From Spirochaetota bacterium (GTDB lineage Bacteria > Spirochaetota > Leptospiria > Turneriellales > Turneriellaceae): a stretch of DNA of 6,269 bases. The stretch covers positions 1 to 6,269 of the forward strand of contig JAKQXK010000012.1 in assembly GCA_029561505.1 (NCBI GenBank). Direction: 5' to 3'. The position numbers and the translations under genes are program-made. Each line of letters begins with the position of its first letter. The stretch's first letter is position 1. Shown here in pieces: positions 1 through 5,111 of this stretch. The notes below the pieces were generated by a model that was not told the DNA's origin, did not search any database, and worked only from the letters and a program-made list of their open reading frames with translations.

Positions 1-80
1 GTAAGATCGTGCTCGCATTTTCCCCCTCCGGGTGCCTCCTCTTTCTCCGTGGTCTCTGTTGAAGCCCGCTTACGCGACAT
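1..80 (-). CDS. Possible N-terminus of a leftward gene, cut by the window edge
   Basis: Reading leftward from the ATG at 80-78, the frame stays open for 26 codons to the window edge. It encodes MSRKRASTETTEKEEAPGGG followed by KCEHDL and an ACN (Thr) codon. The reverse strand here reads ACAGAGACCACGGAGAAAGA, a purine-rich CAGAG/CACGGAG pattern that I recall from the 5' ends of GxxExxY-family (PD-(D/E)XK-like) genes. Those genes often begin with a TTE-rich leader followed by an 'LT' that starts the domain. This is recall plus inference: no domain residue of that family lies inside the window. There is no strong ribosome binding site, and the next upstream ATG (87-85) hits a stop after five codons. 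It may equally be a non-coding stretch that happens to be open. Confidence 0.27.
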   Translation of the reverse strand, partial: MSRKRASTETTEKEEAPGGGKCEHDL

Positions 81-327
81 GCCACATGAGTTTCTTTGTC
101 TTTAACTGGGCGACGGCCGTTGGTCAGAGGTTGCGCGAACATGCGAGAGATGACAAAATCGCCCACAAAGGCCAAACGGTCTATCTCTAGCCTGACTGCC
201 CATGAGCGCTGATAGCTTTGCTCTGAAGATTCAGTTTGCGCAGATGCACCATGAACGCGGGCTTTCGGCCGTACGCCTGAATTTGTCATTTCTCTTGACT
301 CACAATCTTAAAATATATGCTGCTTCT
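81..327. other. Non-coding stretch upstream of the small lipoprotein gene
   Basis: I see no convincing gene here. The frame of the downstream lipoprotein is open back to an ATG at 202, but residues encoded by 202-327 look neither like a signal peptide nor like a domain and precede a perfect lipoprotein signal, so I treat them as leader. A 7-base inverted repeat (TGGGCGA 107-113 with TCGCCCA 159-165) could close a 45-base loop, with CTTTG 94-98 and CAAAG 166-170 beside it. The 8-base palindrome ACGGCCGT (113-120) sits inside. These are weak structural hints only. The last 50 bases become AT-rich, as expected just ahead of a promoter. Confidence 0.4.
283..314 (+). promoter_or_regulatory. Weak candidate promoter for the small lipoprotein gene
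   Basis: TAAAAT at 309-314 resembles a -10 element (one mismatch to TATAAT). TTGTCA at 283-288 is a fair -35, but the 20-base spacer is longer than ideal. A second TTGACT at 295-300 is too close to pair with it. If TAAAAT is used, transcription would begin around 321, leaving almost no leader before the ATG at 328, and no Shine-Dalgarno sequence is visible. Confidence 0.22.
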
Positions 328-771
328 ATGAAAAAAATATTCTTGATATTGCCCGGTTTTTTCTTGCTCGCCTGCACGAGCAAAGTTTCTTTAAACCTGC
401 AGTTCAATGGCGAAGAAGTGTTTAGCTGTTCTGAAGCAGCGATCAGCAAGCTTTCCCCTGAAAATGGTGGTTTTCGGTTTATATGCCCCGACAACACTTC
501 GCTCTATGTGGTCTATGACACCAGCGTCGCCAAAGACGGCACTATTGTTTCTGTAGATCTGCAAGGCACTAAAACACAGAGCTATTTGCCGGCGGTATTT
601 AGCAGCAAACGGGGTCAAGAAAACTGTGCATCGGCCAAAGCTTTGAACCGCCAAAGCGGCGAACAACCTTTGGCCAAGACATTTTCAGGCAGCCCAAAAC
701 CCGGCAGTTATGAACTCGCGATGGCTAAGCCATGTGGCAATTTGACAATCACCATCGGCCCGTCTAAGTGA
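328..771 (+). CDS. Small unrecognised lipoprotein with four extra cysteines
   Basis: The 147-residue product starts with MKKIFLILPGFFLLAC: a two-lysine n-region, a hydrophobic core and a textbook lipobox LLAC with the lipidated cysteine at residue 16. It should be exported by Sec, lipidated and anchored in an envelope membrane. The mature part (about 132 residues) is polar and predicted mostly beta. It has four further cysteines at 34, 53, 100 and 136, enough for two disulfides in an oxidising periplasm. I do not recognise a family and assign no function. I prefer the ATG at 328 because the signal peptide begins exactly there; an in-frame ATG at 202 would bury the signal behind 42 unrelated residues. 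The gene looks more AT-rich than those downstream. It ends 37 bases from the tail of the convergent CapA remnant, with no clear terminator between them. Confidence 0.75.
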   Translation: MKKIFLILPGFFLLACTSKVSLNLQFNGEEVFSCSEAAISKLSPENGGFRFICPDNTSLYVVYDTSVAKDGTIVSVDLQGTKTQSYLPAVFSSKRGQENCASAKALNRQSGEQPLAKTFSGSPKPGSYELAMAKPCGNLTITIGPSK

Positions 772-808
772 CAGCCGCGCAGGCGGGCATAAGCTCGACT
801 CACGGTAT

Positions 809-1842
809 TTATTGAGCGCCTTGCTGGCGATCACTTTTGTCGGGCGGTGGCAGAATCTCGAGTTTTTCACCCTGCAGTTGAAAAAGGGCGGCGTTGCCCG
901 GCAACTGCCGGGACCATTGGGTAATCGCGGTCAAAACAACTTCGGCGAACGGATTTTTTGCAACCTCAGTGACGAACCGCCTGTATGGTAGCTTCGTCTT
1001 ACCGACATACATCGGCTGGCGGTTGTCGTTATACGTGGCAAATATCTCGATCTTTTCTGCGTGAATTTTACCGTCGCGCAGGGCGAAGTGCATTTTAGGT
1101 ATGTATCCGTATAACTTTGCTTTGCCGTTGCGGCGCGTGACCGTGCCCATCAGGTAATTGCCGAGCGAATAGAATATCGGTTTGCCCCGGTAATATTCAA
1201 TGCCCTGAGGCACGTGCGCCTGATGCGCCAAAACGACATCGGCGCCTGCGTCGATGAGAGAACGTAACTCGGCGATGACTTTTTCGCCCGGAAAGTGAGT
1301 ATATTCCCGGCCCCAACGCACTGAGACCAGAATAAAATCTACCGCACCGCTTCGGCGGTGAGCCCCGCACCGCCCCAAATGAGCATTTTGGTTGGCGGTA
1401 ATTTCTGACGGTGCGCTGCCAGCAGATCGAGCGTATCTTTGAGCCCCGGTTTACCGGCATCCATAACGTGGTTGTGACCAACGTTGATGATGTTGAAGCC
1501 CGACGCAACCAGGCCGTCGAGCGTGGCGGGTGCCGAGGTGAACGTAATCTTGTTCGGCGATGTCGGCATTCGCGTGGTAATGGCGCTTGCAAGGCTCACA
1601 AAGGCCAAATCGGCTGAGCGTGAAATAAACCGCGTCGGTTTGAACATGCGCTCAGCCAACATCTTGAATTCGCTGGCGTGTTCGGTATTCTGCGGATGCG
1701 CAACGTCGCCGGCCGCAACGAGCGTAAACCTGACCTCGCTCTGCGCAGAACTCTGCGGTTTGAAACATGCACCGGCAGAAAGCAGCAGCGTCGCAGACCA
1801 GCGAAGAGCTTGCCTTCGAATGAGAGAATATTTAGGCTGCAC
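809..1842 (-). pseudogene. Broken CapA-family (poly-gamma-glutamate synthesis type) gene, frameshifted with internal deletion
   Basis: CapA-like proteins are exported metallophosphatase-fold enzymes, some needed for poly-gamma-glutamate capsule. The first part runs from a GTG at 1842 to a TAG at 1339 (167 codons). It has a signal-like start with a Cys at 26, the AAGDV motif (44-48), SADLAF (76-81) and GFNIINVGHNHVMDAG (115-130), matching the family's 'NNHxLD' region. The second part continues in another frame from about 1345 to the stop at 809. It has VDFILVSVRWGREYTH, then IDAGADVVLAHQAHVPQG and GKPIFYSLGNYL, the family's C-terminal core. In intact members some 55-60 residues normally lie between the 'GAG' after the NNH block and the 'VDFxxVSxHWG' block. 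Here only about five remain, so this is a deletion plus frame change, not a simple base-call error. Some usual residues also differ: R for H in SVRWG, HQAH for HHPH, and LAS where NLE is common. Family assignment is strong; loss of function is inferred. Confidence 0.85.
1345..1360. repeat. TTCG-capped hairpin at the CapA break point
   Basis: CACCGC (1345-1350), loop TTCG (1351-1354) and GCGGTG (1355-1360) form a perfect 6-base-pair stem with a very stable cUUCGg-type loop. It overlaps the exact place where the two halves of the CapA gene meet in different frames. A 9-base direct repeat, CCGCACCGC, lies at 1342-1350 and again at 1365-1373. Such hairpins and short repeats are known hot spots for polymerase slippage and deletion. 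That it caused this break is inference. Confidence 0.6.
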
Positions 1843-1888
1843 AATGCCGATGCGACCTATAATCTAGCGCTTGTAAAGACTGTTTTGA

Positions 1889-1908
1889 CTAAAAATGGCC
1901 GCTTTTAG
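1889..1908. promoter_or_regulatory. Operator-like palindrome upstream of the solute-binding protein promoter
   Basis: CTAAAA (1889-1894) and TTTTAG (1903-1908) are perfect inverted arms, and the centre of the spacer is the palindrome GGCC (1897-1900). Overall 16 of 20 positions are symmetrical, a size and AT-rich-arm layout typical of sites for dimeric winged-helix regulators such as MarR. It ends 12 bases before the candidate -35 element at 1921. The MarR-type protein encoded in the same operon is the obvious candidate binder, by inference from position. Confidence 0.4.
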
Positions 1909-1920
1909 GGTTGATTTGGC

Positions 1921-1948
1921 TTGCCAGCAGGATTTAGTTCTGTATTAT
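1921..1948 (+). promoter_or_regulatory. Candidate sigma-70-type promoter for the solute-binding protein/MarR operon
   Basis: TTGCCA (1921-1926) and TATTAT (1943-1948) are separated by 16 bases; each is close to consensus. Transcription would be expected to start near 1955. That leaves about nine bases before the ATG at 1964, or about 60 bases before the ATG at 2015, which I prefer as the start. Confidence 0.5.
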
Positions 1949-1963
1949 GGCAATTAACTAAAT
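1932..1963. promoter_or_regulatory. 8-base inverted repeat flanking the -10 element
   Basis: ATTTAGTT (1932-1939) and AACTAAAT (1956-1963) are perfect inverted arms separated by 16 bases that contain the candidate -10 TATTAT. The right arm covers the expected transcription start. The arms share the CTAAA/TTTAG core with the palindrome at 1889-1908, giving four copies of one half-site in about 75 bases. A protein bound here would block RNA polymerase, as expected for a repressor. The binder is not known. Confidence 0.42.
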
Positions 1964-2014
1964 ATGAAAATTATCCGAAATAACTTTTCACGGGCATTGT
2001 CGCTCGGTCTTGCT

Positions 2015-2929
2015 ATGAAACGCCATAGCCTGCTATGGATTTCCATAGCTGCTTTGGCCAGCGGCGGTTGCTCAAAAAAGCAAGAAATCCTCATTTCTGG
2101 GTCGGAAACGATGAAAGACGCGATTCAGCTGCTCGCGACGGGTTTCAACAAGAAACAGAACAAGCTCGAGGCCAAAGTCGGCGGCGGCGGTTCGAAGGCG
2201 GGCATTGAAGATCTGACGCTCGGCCGCATCGACATCGCGATGACGTCGAACGAGATCAAAGAGACGCACCTCGAGGCGCTCGCCGACATCAGTAAATACG
2301 AAAAAGTCGAAATCGGCTACGACGGTCTGGCGATTGTCGTAAACAACCAGAACCCGCTGAAGCAGATTCACCTCAGCCAATATGCGCAGATTCTTTCGGG
2401 CAAAATTACCAACTGGAAAGAGCTGGGTGGCCCCGACATGGCGATTTTACCTGTGCTGCGCAACCGCAACTCGGGCACCGAAGCGTATGTGCGCGAGCAT
2501 GTGCTGCGCCGCAAAGATCTCGGCGAAGCAATTTATGGCGCCTTCAAGAACACCGAATACGTAAGCACTGCAACGGTGAAACGCGACAACCGCGAGATTT
2601 TAGATTTTGTCGCGAACAATGCCGGAGCGATAGCTTACATGGGCGTTGGCGTTGCAAAGTCTGAAGGCAAGGGCAAGGTGCGCATCGTCGAATATGCGCT
2701 CACTAAAGAAGGCCCTTTTATGTTACCGACAGTTGAAAATATTCAGAAGGGCCAATACAGGCTCGCGCGCGCACTGTCTCTCGTGTACGTACCCGATAAC
2801 GCGCGCAAAGATGCGTTCGTTGCCTACGCGCTCAGCGAAGAAGGCCAGAAGCAGATTCTCGAATACGAATATATGCAGGCAGCGCCGAATACCGTCGTGG
2901 TCATAGAAAAACGCAACGCAGGAAAATAA
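2015..2929 (+). CDS. PstS-like phosphate/oxyanion-binding lipoprotein (ABC transporter substrate-binding family)
   Basis: The 304-residue product has a lipoprotein signal (MKRHSLLWISIAALASGGC, Cys at 19; relaxed SGGC lipobox) and then a periplasmic binding-protein domain of the PstS/PBP-like type. Family landmarks in order are ISGSETM (27-33), GGGGSKAGIEDL (56-67), DIAMTSNE (73-80), GYDGLAIVVN (101-110), ILSGKITNWKELGG (126-139), RNSGTEAYVRE (151-161) and GAIAYMGVG (204-212). In PstS, serine and threonine hydroxyls and the Arg near 'SGT' hold the phosphate; the matching SGS, GSKAG and NSGT segments are present. The exact ligand is not proven. The start at 2015 is chosen for the clean signal peptide. 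An in-frame ATG at 1964 would add 17 residues and lies directly against the inverted repeat; neither has a clear ribosome binding site. No pstC, pstA or pstB gene is next to it. The next gene, a MarR-type regulator, starts one base after the stop. Confidence 0.88.
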   Translation: MKRHSLLWISIAALASGGCSKKQEILISGSETMKDAIQLLATGFNKKQNKLEAKVGGGGSKAGIEDLTLGRIDIAMTSNEIKETHLEALADISKYEKVEIGYDGLAIVVNNQNPLKQIHLSQYAQILSGKITNWKELGGPDMAILPVLRNRNSGTEAYVREHVLRRKDLGEAIYGAFKNTEYVSTATVKRDNREILDFVANNAGAIAYMGVGVAKSEGKGKVRIVEYALTKEGPFMLPTVENIQKGQYRLARALSLVYVPDNARKDAFVAYALSEEGQKQILEYEYMQAAPNTVVVIEKRNAGK

Positions 2930-2930
2930 C

Positions 2931-3395
2931 ATGTTGATGCCCGCTAACCCGCTGATGTCTCACCAGAACGCGCCGAGCGCGGTGCTGCTGATTCGTGGCG
3001 GGCGCATCGCGGCGTCGATGCTCGAAGGCAAACTCTCGAAACTGGGTTTAACAGTCCCCTACGCCACGATTCTGACGGCGTTGCTCGAACACGGTTCGAA
3101 ATCGGCCACCGATCTTTGCATTCTCACGATGCGTGAGCGCGCGAACATGAGTGTGCTCCTGGGCAAGCTCAGAAAGATTGAATATGTGTCTGAAACGCCC
3201 AACCCGCTTGATGCGCGCAGCCAGTTAATATCGCTCACCGACAAAGGCCGCGAACTTGCCGTCGAGTGCCGTCAGGTCACCAATGAAGTTTCAGAAATTA
3301 TCGACAACTTTTTGCAGTCACAAAGCGAAGACCCTGACAAGTTCAAGGGCGCGCTCAGCGAATTTCTCGGTAAGTTTCATTCGTTGTACGTATAA
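2931..3395 (+). CDS. MarR-family winged-helix transcriptional regulator
   Basis: The 154-residue product has the length and layout of MarR repressors, which bind DNA as dimers and often respond to small ligands. An N-terminal helix (about 15-38) is followed by LGLTVPYATILTALLEHGSK (38-57). A helix-turn-helix spans about 58-81, with the recognition helix near RERANMSVLLGKLRKI. The wing (84-104) carries the hallmark D-x-R at LDARSQLISLTDKGREL (93-109), and a C-terminal dimerisation helix spans about 110-150. AGGA at 2920-2923, seven bases before the ATG at 2931, is one of the few good ribosome binding sites in the window and fixes the start. It follows the solute-binding protein gene by one base, so the two are co-transcribed. 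Its target is unknown; autoregulation through the inverted repeats at 1889-1963 is a reasonable inference. Its last 19 bases overlap the tail of the convergent PLP-enzyme gene. Confidence 0.85.
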   Translation: MLMPANPLMSHQNAPSAVLLIRGGRIAASMLEGKLSKLGLTVPYATILTALLEHGSKSATDLCILTMRERANMSVLLGKLRKIEYVSETPNPLDARSQLISLTDKGRELAVECRQVTNEVSEIIDNFLQSQSEDPDKFKGALSEFLGKFHSLYV

Positions 3396-4216
3396 ACAAG
3401 AAGCACCCGGCCTTTGAGGCTGCCGTTCGCGACCCGGTCGCGTAACGCCATCACGACGCGCGCCATATAATTAGTGTCGATGGTGATCTGCCAGAAATGA
3501 CTGTATTCGCTCGCAATCGTATCGAGCTCACTGGTCGTACTGGCAAACCCGGCAAAAACATAATCATTCAGAAGCTCAAACCGTATTTCATGTTCAGGCG
3601 TGAGCAGGCGGATTGTACTCTCAATTGCAGCGGCGTTTTTGAGCACAGCCACTCCGCAGATTTTCTGGTTCTCGTGCGCAGCCTGCAAGAAACCCGCACA
3701 CGTCGTGCCGGTCGCGCAGGCGATGAGGACATGATCAAAGCCTGAAGCCTCGCGCGCCCAGTCTTTGACTCCGGTTAAGCCATCTGCGCCGAGCCCCCCT
3801 TCGGGCACAAAGACGGCCTCGCGCCAGGGTGCACCGGGCACCAGAGTCGCGCGGTCAGCTATCGACACCGCCTCGCGCAGCTGGCGATACACCGCGCGGG
3901 ATACAAACGAAAGATCCACCCCCTGATCGAGAGCAAAGCGAAGCTCGGCAGAATGCCTCGTGGCATCGCTGAGTTCGTCGCCGCGAATGATTGCATGCCC
4001 CCGAAGCTGCTCACGGTGGCAGAGCGCGGCGAATGCACGTAGGTGGTTTGAATGCGCGCCGGCCATGGTTATGAGGGTGCCCATAGACTGCCGTTTCGCG
4101 CTTTCAAGATAACCCCGCAGTTTATGGTATTTGTTACCGCCGAGGTGCGCCCCGGTTTCATTTGATTTTAAGAGCCAGAGGTCGAGGCCCCACCGGTTGG
4201 GCAGCTGCACGAGCAT
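3377..4216 (-). CDS. PLP-dependent enzyme, D-cysteine desulfhydrase/ACC deaminase family
   Basis: This family (fold-type II PLP enzymes) breaks down D-cysteine to pyruvate, sulfide and ammonia, or opens aminocyclopropane carboxylate. Landmarks in the 279-residue product are GGNKYHKLRGYL (26-37), whose first lysine (K29) is the expected PLP Schiff-base lysine, AGAHSNHLRAFAA (52-64), IIRGDE (76-81), FVSRAVYR (104-111), FVPEGGLGADGL (136-147), and CATGTTCAGF (167-176) as the phosphate-binding loop. DTNYMARVV (247-255) stands where many members have 'DPVYTGKM'. The C-terminus reads LLVYTYNE, where 'HTGG' is common, so substrate choice may differ. Overall it resembles the roughly 300-residue desulfhydrase-like branch with an IIRGEE/FVSR pattern. 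The ATG at 4216 is the only normal start, yet the frame is open upstream to a TGA at 4279-4277 and encodes the family-like EVHPIAQTR, so the true start may be a rare ATT or the N-terminus may be shortened. The substrate is not settled. Confidence 0.82.
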   Translation of the reverse strand: MLVQLPNRWGLDLWLLKSNETGAHLGGNKYHKLRGYLESAKRQSMGTLITMAGAHSNHLRAFAALCHREQLRGHAIIRGDELSDATRHSAELRFALDQGVDLSFVSRAVYRQLREAVSIADRATLVPGAPWREAVFVPEGGLGADGLTGVKDWAREASGFDHVLIACATGTTCAGFLQAAHENQKICGVAVLKNAAAIESTIRLLTPEHEIRFELLNDYVFAGFASTTSELDTIASEYSHFWQITIDTNYMARVVMALRDRVANGSLKGRVLLVYTYNE

Positions 4217-4334
4217 AGCGCCAGCGCGCGTTTGCGCAATGGGGTGAACCTCAAAAATGCCGGGGCCTTTGGCAGCTCAAACCAGCCGGTTTATGGCTTT
4301 TCGGCGTGTCTCGTCAGCCCAGCCCTGCCCTTGT
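4217..4334. other. Divergent spacer between the PLP-enzyme and TPR genes
   Basis: These 118 bases must hold starts for two divergent transcripts unless the leftward enzyme begins upstream of 4216. On the plus strand TTGGCA (4269-4274) and TATGGC (4292-4297) with 17 bases between them are a poor but possible promoter. No operator-like repeat or ribosome binding site stands out for either gene. Confidence 0.3.
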
Positions 4335-5111
4335 ATGCGCACCGCACTAAAGATACTCTTATTGACAGCAACCGTCGCGGCGTCTGCGCAGAAAGCGGCG
4401 CCCGAATCGGCCTACGAGAAGGCGCTTGCGTACTTTGAGCAAAAGAACTATGACGCGTGCATTACCGCGATTCGGCCCGCGATAAAAGATGCCGAAGGCA
4501 AACCCGAGCTGCGCGTTCTTGTCGCGCATTGCCATGCCGGCAAGAAGAACTTTGCCGATGCCGTTGCGCACCTGCGCATCGTTGCCGATGAAAACGAAGC
4601 CCGCACCGACGTGCGCGAAGATATTGTCGCGCTGCTGCTCGCGCAGGGCAAATACCGTGAGGCGCGCAAAGTCGGTTACCGCTACGCCGAGGCCATCAAA
4701 GAAGACGGCAAACCTGTTCCCGCTGCGCTCACGCTCAATGTCGCACGCGCCGAACTCGGCTATGGCAAACCTTCAGCGGCGCTCAGCCTTGCACGCGAGG
4801 CAAAACAGAGCGACAATGCAGAGATCAAATATGGTGGATTAATAACCGAAACGCGCGCGCTGATCGCGCTCGGCAACCTAGCTGAGGCAGATATCGCGCT
4901 GAGTTACGCAGAATCAATGCGTGAGGCAGATGTGCACGCCATGCTGCGCGCGAATATCGCCGAATTGCAATGGGCTCAGCAGAAGTTTCCCGAAGACAAG
5001 CGAGCCGACGTGGTTGCTGCCTACGAGAAGCTCGGTCGCTCAGAAAACCCCGAAATCAAAACTGCCGCCACACGCAACCTTGAGCGCGTCAAGGCAATGA
5101 AAGCGCCTTGA
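4335..5111 (+). CDS. Exported TPR-repeat protein
   Basis: The 258-residue product begins MRTALKILLLTATVAASAQK, a Sec signal peptide with probable cleavage after ASA at 18, so it should act in the periplasm or at the envelope. The rest is almost entirely paired amphipathic helices of tetratricopeptide type: about 26-53 (AYEKALAYFEQKNYDACITA), 57-90, 93-123 (ALLLAQGKYREARKVGYRYA within it), 131-157 and 168-198 (ALIALGNLAEADIALSYAES). TPR repeats are protein-binding scaffolds; no enzyme domain is present and the partner is unknown. The ATG at 4335 is chosen because it starts the signal peptide; an in-frame ATG at 4257 would add 26 residues of unlikely composition. The stop overlaps the TTG start of the tRNA methylthiotransferase gene by four bases (TTGA), so the two are probably co-transcribed and translationally coupled, though no functional link is evident. 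Confidence 0.82.
   Translation: MRTALKILLLTATVAASAQKAAPESAYEKALAYFEQKNYDACITAIRPAIKDAEGKPELRVLVAHCHAGKKNFADAVAHLRIVADENEARTDVREDIVALLLAQGKYREARKVGYRYAEAIKEDGKPVPAALTLNVARAELGYGKPSAALSLAREAKQSDNAEIKYGGLITETRALIALGNLAEADIALSYAESMREADVHAMLRANIAELQWAQQKFPEDKRADVVAAYEKLGRSENPEIKTAATRNLERVKAMKAP

Noticed and set aside
94..170. Possible structured RNA or riboswitch in the 5' non-coding region (arms 107-113 and 159-165).
   Set aside because: Only a short stem with a large loop is visible, without a recognisable riboswitch core or a terminator.
295..319. TTGACT (295-300) with TATATG (314-319) as a promoter.
   Set aside because: The spacer is only 13 bases, too short for a normal sigma-70-type promoter.
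202..327. N-terminal extension of the small lipoprotein back to an ATG at 202.
   Set aside because: The extension would place 42 ordinary residues before a complete lipoprotein signal peptide starting at 328, and they resemble no signal or domain.
772..808. Bidirectional terminator between the lipoprotein gene and the CapA remnant.
   Set aside because: Only weak four-base arms (GCTC/GAGC) with a long loop can be formed, with no T-run on either side.
164..1609. CACAAAGGCCAAA occurs at 164-176 and again at 1597-1609.
   Set aside because: A 13-base match is about what chance allows between all pairs of positions in 6 kb, and the second copy is ordinary coding sequence of the CapA remnant.
1411..1908. 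Plus-strand open frames opposite the CapA remnant.
   Set aside because: They encode arginine- and alanine-rich sequence with no domain and lie antisense to recognisable CapA motifs.
4257..4334. N-terminal extension of the TPR protein back to an ATG at 4257.
   Set aside because: The added 26 residues precede a complete signal peptide and look like non-coding translation; they also run through the divergent spacer.
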